DNA of 64,000 nt, from assembly GCA_943333505.2 (NCBI GenBank), contig CALQTN020000004.1, positions 49,406 through 113,405 on the forward strand, written 5' to 3'. The notes beneath the pieces were generated by a model, which had not been told where the DNA came from, did no database searches, and worked only from the letters and a program-made list of their open reading frames with translations. The position numbers were made by a program, and so were the translations under genes. Source of the stretch: Asaia bogorensis (GTDB lineage: Bacteria; Pseudomonadota; Alphaproteobacteria; Acetobacterales; Acetobacteraceae). Positions 36,481 to 46,134 of this stretch are shown here, in pieces. Each line of letters starts with the position of its first letter. Within the stretch, counting starts at the first letter, position 1.

Positions 36481-38070
36481 ATGAGCCAAATCGAATATCT
36501 GCAAAAATTGCATCGCGCCGGCCGGATCGGGCGCCGTGAACTGCTCGGCCGGGTCTCCGCACTTGGCGCCACTGCGGCGGTGCTGACCTCGGTCATCGCG
36601 TCCGAAGACGCCCATGCCGCCGAAACCCCGCGCAAAGGCGGCACCATGCGCCTCGGCATTGGCGGCGGCAGCACGACCGACAGCCTCGATCCGTCGACCT
36701 GGAATGACTCGGTCGGCACCACGGGTGGTTTCGCCTTTTTGGAGCCGTTGGTTGAGACCGGCGCCGGCAACAAGCCCGAGCCCGGCCTTGCGGCGAGCTG
36801 GGAAGCCAAGGCGGGCGCGGCCGAATGGGTGTTCAACCTGCAGAAGGGCGTCACCTTCCATAACGGCAAGACCTTCAATGCCGATGACGCGGTGTTCTCG
36901 CTGAACATGCATCGCGGCAAGACCAAGTCGGGGGCCGCCGGCGCGTTCGCATCGATTGTCGATGTAAAAAAGACGGGCGAGTACCAGATCACCATCAGTC
37001 TGAAATCGGGCGACGCGGAATTTCCGATGGTGCTGACCGACTACCACGCCCGGATGGTGCCGGAAGGCACAACCGATTTCTCCAAGGCAACCGGAACCGG
37101 CGGCTTCACCCTCGCTGGCTATCAGCCTGGGGTGCGGGTGCAGGGCAAGAAATTCGCCAATTACTGGCGCAAGGATCGTGCCTTCATTGATGCCTTCGAT
37201 CTGACGGTGATCAATGACAGCACTGCGCGGCTCAATGCGCTGATGTCGGGCCAGGTCGATGCAATCAACCGGGTCGAGGCGAAGGTTGCCGGGCTGATCA
37301 AGTCGAAGAAGGATTTCGAACTGGTTGTGTCACCGGGCGGCTGGCACACGGTTGTGTCGCTGTTGCAGGACAAGGGCGCGCTGTTCGAAAACCATGATCT
37401 GCGGCTGGCGATGAAATATGGTATCGACCGCGAACAGGTGGTGAAGACCCTGATGGGCGGCTATGGCAGCGTCGGCATGGATCACCCCATCCCGCGCGGC
37501 GATGCCAATTTCAACACGGCGATGAAACCTGTTGCCTTTGACCCGGAAAAGGCGAAGTTTCATCTGAAGAAGTCGGGTTTCGCCGGCAACATCACCATCC
37601 AGTCTTCCGAAGCCGCCTTCAGCGGTGCGGTCGATATGGCAACCCTGTTCCAGGCCAACCTGGCCAAAGCGGGCGTCAAGGTCGATGTTAAGAAGGAACC
37701 CGCCGACGGGTTCTGGAGCAATGTCTGGCTCAAAGGCAATTGCGTGGTCAGCTACTGGGCCGGGCGCACCACCGCGACCCAGATGCTGGATGTAGCCTAT
37801 GGCCCGACCGCGCCATGGAACGAAAGCCGCTACAAGAACCCGAAATTCGCCGGGTTGCTTAATGCCGCGCGCGCCGAACTCGATGCCGGCAAGCGCAAAA
37901 CCATCCTGTTCGAAGCCCAGGCGCTGATGGCCGACGATGTCGCAGCGCTGATCCCGGCCTTCCGCAACGGCCTGGATGCCCATAATTCAAAGGTCGGCGG
38001 ACATTTGCCGTCATCGCTGTCGGAAATGAATAACAATGCGATCACCTTGCGGGGCTGGATGAAAGCCTGA
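36481..38070 (+). CDS. Family 5 ABC substrate-binding protein
   Basis: 529 residues. A twin-arginine-like signal (IGRRELLGRVSALGA) ends near residue 46 at DAHA-AETP. KGVTFHNGKTFNADDAVFSL and MKYGIDREQVVKTLMGGYGS are conserved in DppA/OppA-like proteins. It binds peptides or other medium-size, often charged, ligands in the periplasm. First gene of a seven-gene plus-strand run with permeases, fused ATPase, MFS protein, phosphonate monoester hydrolase and another binding protein. Ligand unknown; context suggests an organophosphorus ester. Confidence 0.9.
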   Translation: MSQIEYLQKLHRAGRIGRRELLGRVSALGATAAVLTSVIASEDAHAAETPRKGGTMRLGIGGGSTTDSLDPSTWNDSVGTTGGFAFLEPLVETGAGNKPEPGLAASWEAKAGAAEWVFNLQKGVTFHNGKTFNADDAVFSLNMHRGKTKSGAAGAFASIVDVKKTGEYQITISLKSGDAEFPMVLTDYHARMVPEGTTDFSKATGTGGFTLAGYQPGVRVQGKKFANYWRKDRAFIDAFDLTVINDSTARLNALMSGQVDAINRVEAKVAGLIKSKKDFELVVSPGGWHTVVSLLQDKGALFENHDLRLAMKYGIDREQVVKTLMGGYGSVGMDHPIPRGDANFNTAMKPVAFDPEKAKFHLKKSGFAGNITIQSSEAAFSGAVDMATLFQANLAKAGVKVDVKKEPADGFWSNVWLKGNCVVSYWAGRTTATQMLDVAYGPTAPWNESRYKNPKFAGLLNAARAELDAGKRKTILFEAQALMADDVAALIPAFRNGLDAHNSKVGGHLPSSLSEMNNNAITLRGWMKA

Positions 38071-38086
38071 ACCGGCGCGTTCCTGC

Positions 38087-39034
38087 ATGTTGCGCCTGGT
38101 CTTGCAGCGGCTGGGTTTTGGCGCAATGACGATCCTGGCGGCCTCGGTGCTCATTTTTGCGGGCACCGAGATCCTGCCAGGGGACCTCGCATCGGCGATC
38201 CTGCAAAATACCGCGACGCCCGAAAATCTTGCCGAGATGCGGCTGCAGCTCGGCCTCGATCGGCCGGCTGTGGTGCGGTACGTGGAATGGATCGCCAACG
38301 CATCGCATGGCGATCTTGGTGTCAGCCTGTCCAATCAGCGCCCGGTTGCCGATGAGCTTGCGCCACGCTTACGCAACTCGTTCTTTCTGGCTGGATTTTC
38401 CGCTCTCGTGGCGGTTCCGCTTGCGGTGTTCCTGGGATTGATGGCGGCGATCTATCAGAATTCCTTGTTTGACCGGGCGGTGAATTTTTTCACCCTTATG
38501 ACAATTTCGATCCCTGAATATCTGGTGGGCTATCTGCTGGTGAAATATTTGTCGGTGCGTTGGCAGGTGTTTCCATCGCTTGCCAATGTGATGCCTGAGA
38601 CAACGTTTCTTAATCGAATTGACCTTACGTTCCTGCCAATGCTGACTTTGGTGCTGGTGGTGGTCGCCCATATGATGCGGATGACCCGGGCGAGCGTGCT
38701 TAACATCATGGCCAGCCCCTATATCGAAATGGCGTTCCTTAAGGGGCTGACCAAAACCCGGGTTGTGGTGCGCCATGCTTTCCCCAACGCGCTGGCGCCG
38801 ATCATTGCGGTTATCGCGCTTAATCTGGCGTATCTGGTGGTGGGCGTGGTGGTGGTCGAGTCGGTGTTTGTCTATCCCGGCCTCGGCCAACTGCTGGTCG
38901 ATGCGGTGTCCAAACACGACGTGCCGCTGGTGCAGGCCTGCGGGCTGATCTTTTCGTGTGTGTTCATCGTGCTCAACCTGACTGCGGATGTTCTAGGCAT
39001 CATCAGCAATCCGCGCCTGCGGCGGCCGCGATGA
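38087..39034 (+). CDS. ABC transporter permease, DppB-like
   Basis: 315 residues with six membrane helices and the long periplasmic loop after helix 1 usual for DppB. LPGDLASAILQNTATPENLA and RLQLGLDRP-like MRLQLGLDRPAVVRYVEW are conserved; the EAA loop reads ASPYIEMAFLKGLTKTRVVV. It pairs with the next permease, whose ATG overlaps its stop. Confidence 0.93.
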   Translation: MLRLVLQRLGFGAMTILAASVLIFAGTEILPGDLASAILQNTATPENLAEMRLQLGLDRPAVVRYVEWIANASHGDLGVSLSNQRPVADELAPRLRNSFFLAGFSALVAVPLAVFLGLMAAIYQNSLFDRAVNFFTLMTISIPEYLVGYLLVKYLSVRWQVFPSLANVMPETTFLNRIDLTFLPMLTLVLVVVAHMMRMTRASVLNIMASPYIEMAFLKGLTKTRVVVRHAFPNALAPIIAVIALNLAYLVVGVVVVESVFVYPGLGQLLVDAVSKHDVPLVQACGLIFSCVFIVLNLTADVLGIISNPRLRRPR

Positions 39035-39864
39035 GAATGCGCCTATATGGCCAGATCGTGCCGCTGCCGGCGATGATCGGGCTGCTGATCATTGGGGTTA
39101 ATCTGTTCGCTGCCCTGTTCGCCCCGATCATTGCGCCCTTTCCGGAAGCCGATGTGGTTGGGGATGCCTGGGCAGAAGCCGATTGGACCCATCTGCTTGG
39201 CCTCGATAATCTCGGCCGCGATGTTTTCAGCCGCTTGCTGTACGGAGCAAGATTGTCGATTGGCTTAAGTCTGCTGATCACGACTTTGAGTTTCATCATC
39301 GGTGTTATTGGTGGTTTCACCGCCGCGATCGGCAGGGGCTGGATTGACGCAGCATTGTCGCGCTTTGTCGATCTTATCCTGGCGATGCCCACGCTGATTT
39401 TTGCCTTTGTCGTGCTGTCGGTGATGGGCACCGATCTTGGGGTGCTGGTGGTAACCCTGGCCTGCCTCGACAGCGTCAAAGTGTTTCGCCTGGCCCGCGC
39501 GCTCGCGGTGAATGTGTCGGCATTGGAATATGTCGAGGTTGCCAGGCTGCGCGGCGAGGGGCTGTGGTGGGTGATCACCCGCGAAATCCTGCCCAACACC
39601 ACCGCGCCGTTAATCGCCGAGTTTGGTCTGCGCTTCAGTTTTGCGTTCCTGTTCGTCGCGGCTTTGTCGTTCCTGGGGCTGGGCGTCCAGCCGCCGACCG
39701 CCGATTGGGGCAGCATGGTGCGGGATTATCGCGACGTGATCGCGCTCGATCTGGCGGCCCCGTTCTATCCGGCCGGCGCGATTGCGCTGCTCACCATCGG
39801 GGTGAATTTCGTGGTGGACTGGCTGCTGGCGCTGCAATCGCGCGGCCATGGGGAAGGGGCATGA
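39031..39864 (+). CDS. ABC transporter permease, DppC-like
   Basis: 277 residues, starting at the ATG overlapping the previous stop (ATGA). LLGLDNLGRDVFSRLLYGAR is the signature of DppC proteins, and the EAA loop is ALEYVEVARLRGEGLWWVIT. Six membrane helices. Coupled by ATGA to the ATPase gene. Confidence 0.93.
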   Translation: MRMRLYGQIVPLPAMIGLLIIGVNLFAALFAPIIAPFPEADVVGDAWAEADWTHLLGLDNLGRDVFSRLLYGARLSIGLSLLITTLSFIIGVIGGFTAAIGRGWIDAALSRFVDLILAMPTLIFAFVVLSVMGTDLGVLVVTLACLDSVKVFRLARALAVNVSALEYVEVARLRGEGLWWVITREILPNTTAPLIAEFGLRFSFAFLFVAALSFLGLGVQPPTADWGSMVRDYRDVIALDLAAPFYPAGAIALLTIGVNFVVDWLLALQSRGHGEGA

Positions 39865-41471
39865 GCGACGGCCCGATCCTGGAGATCGATAAACTCCGCA
39901 TCGACGTGCGCACCGATGCCGGGCCGGGCCCGGTGCTGGTCGATGATATCAGTTTCACCTTGCGCAAGGGCGAGGTGCTCGGGCTGATCGGTGAAAGCGG
40001 CGCGGGCAAATCGACCATTGGCATGGCGATGCTGGGCTACACCCGTGCCAATTGCTACATCACCGGCGGCCGCCTGCTGTTCCAAGGCCGCGACATCCGC
40101 ACCATGTCGCCCGATGAACGCCGTGCGCTGCGTGGCCCAGGGGTGGCTTATATCGCGCAATCTGCCGCGGCGAGCTTTAATCCCGCGCACACGCTGATGG
40201 AGCAGATTTGTGAAATCCCCGTTCAACTTGGACTGATGTCCCCGCCCGAGGCGCAGGCCCGGGCGATCGCATTATTCCGCGAGCTTGACCTGCCCGACCC
40301 GGATCATTTCGGTGAGCGCTATCCGCATCAGGTCAGCGGCGGGCAATTGCAGCGCGCGATGGCGGCGATGGCGATGGCTGCCAAACCTGCCGTTCTGATC
40401 TTCGACGAACCGACGACAGCGCTTGATGTTACCACCCAGGTCGAGGTATTGGCATCGTTCCGCAAGCTGATCCGGGAGCATGGTACAGCGGCAATTTATA
40501 TCACCCACGACCTTGCGGTGGTGGCGCAGATTGCCGATGACATTATGGTTCTGCGGCACGGCAGGATGATCGAATATGGCCGCGCCGACGACATTCTGCA
40601 GAACCCGCAGCAGGACTATACGCGCCGCCTGGTTGCCGAGCGGGCCGAGGGGCATGGTGGCGGCCAGGCCCAAGCCCAGTCGGCGCTGCTGGAGATCCGT
40701 CATGTGACGGCCAGCTATACCGGGCTTGTCCGGGTGATCGACGATGTCAGCCTTGCGGTAAGCCCAGGCGACACGCTTGCGGTCGTCGGCGAAAGCGGCA
40801 GCGGCAAATCGACCCTGGCGCGGGTGGTGATGGGGCTGCTGACGCGTGAACAGGGCGATGTGCGCTTTGCCGGCGACAGCCTGCCGGCGCGGCTGAAAGA
40901 TCGCACCAGGGAACAACTGCGTCGGGTGCAGATGATTTATCAGAGCCCCGATGTCGCGCTCAACCCAAGCCAGACCTTGCTGCAGATTATTGGTCGGCCG
41001 GTGCAGTTCTATTTCGGGCGCAACCGCGCGGCGGTGCGGGTGCGGGTGCTTGAATTGCTTAAGATGATGGATCTGCCGGCCGATTTCATCGATCGCAAAC
41101 CGGCGGCATTGAGCGGCGGGCAGAAGCAACGGGTTGGGATTGCGCGCGCGCTGGCCGCCGAACCCGATCTGATTATCTGCGATGAGGTGACCTCCGCGCT
41201 CGACCAGTTGGTGGGAGAGGAAATCCTGCGTCTGTTGAAACGTTTGCAGGACGAACTCGGAGTCGCCTATCTGTTCATCACCCATGATCTTGGGGTGGTG
41301 CGGCGGATCGCCAACAAGGTCGCGGTGATGCGCCACGGGGTTGTGGTGGCGGCGGGCGAGACCAAAACCGTGTTCGCGCCGCCGATGCATCCGTACACCG
41401 AATTGCTGCTGTCGAGCGTGCCGGAGATGCGCAGCGACTGGCTCGACGAAGTGCTGGCGGGGCGCGCATAG
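39861..41471 (+). CDS. Fused DppD-DppF type ABC ATPase
   Basis: 536 residues containing two complete nucleotide-binding domains. The first has GESGAGKST, HQVSGGQLQRAMAAMAMA, LIFDEPTTALD; the second GESGSGKST, ALSGGQKQRVGIARALA and LIICDEVTSALDQ. Both also carry the oligopeptide-type C-terminal region. Fusion makes a single chain that drives the two permeases. The MFS gene begins directly after its stop codon. Confidence 0.94.
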   Translation: MSDGPILEIDKLRIDVRTDAGPGPVLVDDISFTLRKGEVLGLIGESGAGKSTIGMAMLGYTRANCYITGGRLLFQGRDIRTMSPDERRALRGPGVAYIAQSAAASFNPAHTLMEQICEIPVQLGLMSPPEAQARAIALFRELDLPDPDHFGERYPHQVSGGQLQRAMAAMAMAAKPAVLIFDEPTTALDVTTQVEVLASFRKLIREHGTAAIYITHDLAVVAQIADDIMVLRHGRMIEYGRADDILQNPQQDYTRRLVAERAEGHGGGQAQAQSALLEIRHVTASYTGLVRVIDDVSLAVSPGDTLAVVGESGSGKSTLARVVMGLLTREQGDVRFAGDSLPARLKDRTREQLRRVQMIYQSPDVALNPSQTLLQIIGRPVQFYFGRNRAAVRVRVLELLKMMDLPADFIDRKPAALSGGQKQRVGIARALAAEPDLIICDEVTSALDQLVGEEILRLLKRLQDELGVAYLFITHDLGVVRRIANKVAVMRHGVVVAAGETKTVFAPPMHPYTELLLSSVPEMRSDWLDEVLAGRA

Positions 41472-42683
41472 ATGTCGGACCGGCGCCTCGAAAATCGCGT
41501 CCTGATCTGGGTTTGTCTGCTGGTGGGGGTCAACCAGCTGGGCTTTGGCGCCATCGTGCCGGTGCTGCCGCAGTACGCGCAATCCTTCGGTGTGTCGGTC
41601 TCGGCGATCGGCATGGCAACTGGGATTTATGGCCTCGCCCGCTTTTTGCTGGCCGCGCCGGCCGGGGGCATGGCGGATCGTTTCGGTCGCCGCAAGGCGC
41701 TCGCCCTGGGTGGGTTGGCGACTGCGGCCGGCAATCTCTGGTGCGCTTATGCCAGTTCCTATCCCGAGTTTCTCACCGCGCGTTTCCTTGCTGGCGCCGG
41801 GGCGGGGTTGATTGTGACCACCGGACAGATCGTGTTGGCCGATATCAGCCCGATTGAGCGGCGTGGGCGGATCTTATCGATTTACATGTCAGCCTTTGTA
41901 TTTTCGGTCGGCATCGGTCCGTTGCCCGGAGGGGTACTGGCGGAACATTTCGGGCTTGCTGCCCCCTTTATCGGTTTTGCGGTGGCGGGCAGCCTGTCGG
42001 GGCTGCTGTCGTGGTTTGCCATCCCGGAAACCAGCCACATGGCGCATGCCGCCGCCGCCCAGGTGCCGGGCATCCGTCCATCCTATGGCCGCCAGGTTCA
42101 GGCGCTCGCCCGCCAGCCTGGGTTTGTATTGGCGTGCCTGGTCAACCTGATGAACACCGCGGCGCGCACGGGCGGGCTGTTCAGTATCGTGCCGCTGATC
42201 GGGGCATCGCGGCTTGGCATGTCGGTGCAGGATATTGGCATTGCGATGGCGCTTGGTCTGGTGATCGGGTTAGTTGCCGCCTATCCATCTGGGGTCCTGG
42301 TGGATTATTTCGGCCGCAAGGCGGTGATTGTCCCGGCGACGATCGCGTCTGGGACCGCGTTGCTGCTGTTCTGTGTGGCCGACAGTCCCACCGGCTACAT
42401 CGCCGCCAGTTTGGTCTGGGGGCTGGCAAGCTCGATTGGCGGGTCGGCGCCCACCGCCTATGCCGCTGACGCCGCGCCGCCCGGCATGAATGCCACCACG
42501 CTCAGCCTGTTCCGCATGATCGGCGATTTCGGCTACGTTGTCGGGCCGATCCTGATGGGGGTCATTGCCGACCTTGCTGGCGCCAATGCCGCGCTTGAGG
42601 TGGTGGCAGCGACGATGGTCGTTGTTGCCGTGCTGTTCGCCTGGATTGCGCCCGAGACCTATCGGCGCAAGGGATCAGGGTAG
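41472..42683 (+). CDS. MFS transporter (drug/efflux type)
   Basis: 403 residues, twelve predicted helices. The signature MADRFGRRKALALGGL follows helix 2, and GAGAGLIVTTGQIVLADISP carries the motif of helix 4-5. The start codon immediately follows the ATPase stop. It may export a hydrolysis product or take up a related compound. An MFS gene inside an ABC importer operon is uncommon. Confidence 0.85.
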   Translation: MSDRRLENRVLIWVCLLVGVNQLGFGAIVPVLPQYAQSFGVSVSAIGMATGIYGLARFLLAAPAGGMADRFGRRKALALGGLATAAGNLWCAYASSYPEFLTARFLAGAGAGLIVTTGQIVLADISPIERRGRILSIYMSAFVFSVGIGPLPGGVLAEHFGLAAPFIGFAVAGSLSGLLSWFAIPETSHMAHAAAAQVPGIRPSYGRQVQALARQPGFVLACLVNLMNTAARTGGLFSIVPLIGASRLGMSVQDIGIAMALGLVIGLVAAYPSGVLVDYFGRKAVIVPATIASGTALLLFCVADSPTGYIAASLVWGLASSIGGSAPTAYAADAAPPGMNATTLSLFRMIGDFGYVVGPILMGVIADLAGANAALEVVAATMVVVAVLFAWIAPETYRRKGSG

Positions 42684-42785
42684 CGGGCAGGGCGGCCCGC
42701 GCTTGTCATAAAACCGTCGCCGCACGGTCATCGCCCGGTCCCATCCGCCGCCTACAAGCCCCCCTTTGTTCCTGGGGAGCCTGTT

Positions 42786-44327
42786 ATGAAGCCGCGCAAT
42801 GTCCTGCTGATTGTTGTAGACCAATGGCGTGCCGATTATGTGCCGCATCTCGGCGCTACCCACCTCAAGACCCCCAACCTCGACCGGCTGTGCCGCGAGG
42901 GCGTGAGCTTCCGCAACCATGTCACCCCCGCCGTCCCGTGCGGTCCGGCGCGCGCCAGCCTGCATACCGGGCTTTACCTGATGAACCACCGCCAGGTGCA
43001 GAACTGGGTGCCGCTCGACAGCCGCCACGCCACTTTGCCCCAGGCCGCGCGGGCTGCCGGGCATGATCCGGCGCTGATTGGCTACACCACCACCGTGCCC
43101 GATCCGCGGCGCACGTCCCATAACGACCCGCGCTTCCAGAACCTCGGCGACAACATGGAAGGCTGGCGCAGCGTTGGTGAGTTCGGCCCCGATCATGATG
43201 GGTATTTCGGCTGGCTGGCGCAAAAGGGCTATCCGGTCCCGGCCCAGCGCGAGGATATCTGGCTGCCCGAAGGCGTCGATGCGATGACCGGGGCCACAGC
43301 CCTGCCGGCGCGCATTCCGAAAGAGCTCTCCGACAGTGCCTATTTCACCGAGAAGGCGCTTACCTACCTTAAAGGTCGCGGCCAGAAGCCCTTCTTCCTC
43401 CATCTCGGCTATTACCGCCCGCACCCGCCTTTCGTGGTCAGCGCGCCCTATAACGACATGTATCAGGCCGCCGACATGCCGGCCCCGATCCGCGCGCCAA
43501 GTGCGGATGGCGAGGCTGCGCAGCATCCATTGCTTGGCCATTATCTCCGGCATACCCGCCAGGCGAGCTTCTTTCAGGGCGGACAGGGCATGGCGGCCGA
43601 AATGGACGAAGCCACCATCCGCCAGATGCGCGCCACCTATTGCGGCATGATCGCCGAGGTCGATGACTGTCTCGGCCAGGTGTTCGCCTACTTGGACGAG
43701 GCGAAATTATGGGAAAATACCCTGGTGGTGTTCACCTCCGACCATGGTGAGCAGCTTGGCGATCATCATTTGCTCGGCAAACTCGGCTACCACGACGAAA
43801 GCTTCCGTATCCCGCTGGTGATCCGCGACCCCAACCTGCCGGATGAGGCCGGCCGGATCGAGGACGCCTTCACCGAAAGCGTCGATCTGATGCCGACCAT
43901 GTTGGACTGGCTCGGCGCGGAGATCCCGCCTGCCTGCGATGGGCGAAGCGTGATGCCGTTGCTGGAAGGCGCGCGTCCGGCTGATTGGCGCACCGAGCTA
44001 CACTACGAATACGACTTCCGTGAGACGTTTCATTCCAAGGCCGAAGCCGAACTTGGCCTGGCCATGGATGATGCCAACCTGATGGTGATCCAGGATGAAA
44101 ACTGGAAATATGTCCATTTCACCGCCATGCCGGCTTTGCTGTTCGACCTGCAGGCTGATCCTCAGCAATTCACCAATCTTGCCGATGATCCCAGTCATGC
44201 GGCCGTGGTGGCGGACTATGCCCAGCGCGCTTTGTCCTGGCGGATGCGCCATGCCGACCGGACTTTGACCCATTACCGTGCCTCCCCCACCGGCTTGCAG
44301 GTCCGGGCGCGCGGGGCCAAGCGATGA
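42786..44327 (+). CDS. Phosphonate monoester hydrolase/phosphodiesterase (alkaline phosphatase superfamily)
   Basis: 513 residues, GGGGAG site. The sequence follows the characterised Rhizobium phosphonate monoester hydrolase closely from memory: NVLLIVVDQWRADYVPHL, Cys52 in VPCGPARASLHTGLYLMNH (the nucleophile, modified to formylglycine), LIGYTTTVPDPRRTS, LHLGYYRPHPPFV and FTSDHGEQLGDHHLLGKLGY. These enzymes cleave phosphonate monoesters and phosphodiesters and promiscuously sulfate esters. No signal peptide, so it acts on imported substrate. It is preceded by a 102-base gap with no visible structure and overlaps the next gene by ATGA. Confidence 0.92.
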   Translation: MKPRNVLLIVVDQWRADYVPHLGATHLKTPNLDRLCREGVSFRNHVTPAVPCGPARASLHTGLYLMNHRQVQNWVPLDSRHATLPQAARAAGHDPALIGYTTTVPDPRRTSHNDPRFQNLGDNMEGWRSVGEFGPDHDGYFGWLAQKGYPVPAQREDIWLPEGVDAMTGATALPARIPKELSDSAYFTEKALTYLKGRGQKPFFLHLGYYRPHPPFVVSAPYNDMYQAADMPAPIRAPSADGEAAQHPLLGHYLRHTRQASFFQGGQGMAAEMDEATIRQMRATYCGMIAEVDDCLGQVFAYLDEAKLWENTLVVFTSDHGEQLGDHHLLGKLGYHDESFRIPLVIRDPNLPDEAGRIEDAFTESVDLMPTMLDWLGAEIPPACDGRSVMPLLEGARPADWRTELHYEYDFRETFHSKAEAELGLAMDDANLMVIQDENWKYVHFTAMPALLFDLQADPQQFTNLADDPSHAAVVADYAQRALSWRMRHADRTLTHYRASPTGLQVRARGAKR

Positions 44328-45952
44328 GCCGTCTGGGGCGTCGGGCGGCCATCGGCCTTGCCGCCAGCGCCGCAGTGCCGCGTTTTGCCATCGGCCAGTC
44401 CGACACAAGGCCGGCGATCCGTATTGCCGTGCAGCGCATCGCCAACAGCAACACGCTGGACAACCTGCGCGAGACGTCCAATGTCGGCGAACGCACGCTG
44501 TTGATGTTCAACGAACGGCTGATCGATCTCGACTGGCACGGCAATTTGGCGCCGCGCGCCGGCCTCGCGGAATCCTGGCGCCGGATTGACGATCAGACAG
44601 TGGAATTCACCCTGCGTGACGGGGTGAAATTCCATAACGGCGATACCATGACCGCCGAGGATGTCGCGTTCCGCTTCAGCCCCGAAGCCATGTTCGGTGC
44701 CTCGCGGCCGACCGTGGATGGCAAGACCCTGCCGCATGCGTTTTCGGCGATCGTCGGCCAAGCCTCGAAGGACCTGCCGGCCGAAATCCCGCCAGTGGCG
44801 CGCCGGTTGTTTCCGGGACTCGATCGGGTCGAAATCGTCGATCGTCGCACGGTGCGCTTCGTCAATGCGACGCCCGATGTTACCCTGGAAGGCCGGATCG
44901 CGGCGTCCGGCGCCGAGATCATTTCGCGGCGCGCCTTCACCGAGGCTGCAAGCTGGCTGGACTATGCGCGCAAGCCGATTGGCACCGCGCCTTACAAGAT
45001 CCGCGAATTCCGGCCCGATACCATGCTGATCCTCGATGCGCATGATGCCTATTGGGGCGGGCGCCCACCAGTGAAATCGATTACTCTGGTCGAGGTGCCG
45101 GAAGTGTCGTCGCGCATCAACGGGCTGCTGTCTGGCGAATTTCAGTTCGCCTGCGATATTCCGCCGGACCAGATTGCCACTATCGCCCGCGCCCCGGGGT
45201 TTGAGATCAGTGGTGGCACCATTCTTAACCATCGCCTGACCAGCTTCGATATGCACCACCCCGGCTTGCGCGACCCACGGGTGCGGCAGGCGTTCAGCCA
45301 TGCCATCGACCGTCAGGCGATCATCGCGTCCTTGTGGGACGGCCGCACCAGTGTGCCGGCTGGGCTGCAATTTCCCTATTTCGACGAGATGTTTGCCAAA
45401 GACTGGAAGGTCCCGGCGTTCGACCCCGCCCGGGCCCGCGACCTGCTGCGTGCCGCCGGCTATAAGGGCGAGGCGATCCCGTATCGCCTGCTGAACAACT
45501 ATTACACCAACCAGGTCGCGACCTCGCAGGTGTTGGTCGAAATGTGGCGCCAGGTTGGCCTCAACGTCGAAATCACCATGAAGGAAAACTGGACCCAGAT
45601 CCGGGACCGGTCATCCCCGCGCGGGGTGCGCGACTGGTCGGCGGGCTCGGCGTTCAGCGATCCGGTCGGGTCGATCATTTCCAATTTCGGTCCCAATGGC
45701 GCAGCCCAGCAGGCCGGTGAATACGCCAATGCCGAGTTCAGCAAGCTTTGCGTGCTGCTCGAAACCTCGGCGGATCGGGCGCTGCGCCGGAAGGCGTTCG
45801 CGCGCATGTTGGAAATCGCCGAGCGGGATGACCCAGCCTATACCGTGCTGCATCAGAACGCGGCTTTTACCGGCAAGCGGCGCGATATCGGGTGGAAGTC
45901 GATACCGTCCTTCGCGATGGATTTCCGGCCGGGGAATTTTAGAGCGGGATGA
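44324..45952 (+). CDS. Second family 5 ABC substrate-binding protein
   Basis: 542 residues. The Tat signal LGRRAAIGLAASAAVPRFAIG is followed by the family fold with DGVKFHNGDTMTAEDVAFRF and FSHAIDRQAIIASLWDG. Translation is coupled to the hydrolase gene (ATGA), so binding protein and enzyme are probably made together and share a substrate class. It likely uses the permeases and ATPase encoded upstream, giving that importer two binding proteins. Confidence 0.9.
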   Translation: MSRLGRRAAIGLAASAAVPRFAIGQSDTRPAIRIAVQRIANSNTLDNLRETSNVGERTLLMFNERLIDLDWHGNLAPRAGLAESWRRIDDQTVEFTLRDGVKFHNGDTMTAEDVAFRFSPEAMFGASRPTVDGKTLPHAFSAIVGQASKDLPAEIPPVARRLFPGLDRVEIVDRRTVRFVNATPDVTLEGRIAASGAEIISRRAFTEAASWLDYARKPIGTAPYKIREFRPDTMLILDAHDAYWGGRPPVKSITLVEVPEVSSRINGLLSGEFQFACDIPPDQIATIARAPGFEISGGTILNHRLTSFDMHHPGLRDPRVRQAFSHAIDRQAIIASLWDGRTSVPAGLQFPYFDEMFAKDWKVPAFDPARARDLLRAAGYKGEAIPYRLLNNYYTNQVATSQVLVEMWRQVGLNVEITMKENWTQIRDRSSPRGVRDWSAGSAFSDPVGSIISNFGPNGAAQQAGEYANAEFSKLCVLLETSADRALRRKAFARMLEIAERDDPAYTVLHQNAAFTGKRRDIGWKSIPSFAMDFRPGNFRAG

Positions 45953-45966
45953 CCGTAGGGGGGCAA

Positions 45967-46118
45967 TTATACCAAGCGCCCTTGACGTTGACCCATGAAG
46001 AATGGGTCAACGGCGCTCGGTATAAGTCTTTGCTCGGCGCACCGCCGCCAGCCAACCCGGTGCGCAATACCAAGCGCCCGAATGGCTGGAAGAGTCAGCC
46101 ATCCGGGCGCTTGGTATT
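45967..46118. repeat. Array of three hairpins (REP-like) at operon end
   Basis: Hairpin 1 (45967-46025): outer arms TTATACCAAGCGCC / GGCGCTCGGTATAA and inner CGTTGACCCAT / ATGGGTCAACG. Hairpin 2 (46037-46065): GCGCACCG / CGGTGCGC. Hairpin 3 (46066-46118): AATACCAAGCGCCCG then ATGGCTG, with the complementary arms 46096-46118 and a single mismatch over 23 bp. Hairpins 1 and 3 share the outer sequence ATACCAAGCGCC. It lies between convergent genes and would stop transcription both ways. Confidence 0.85.
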
Positions 46119-46134
46119 ACACGACGATTTTTCC

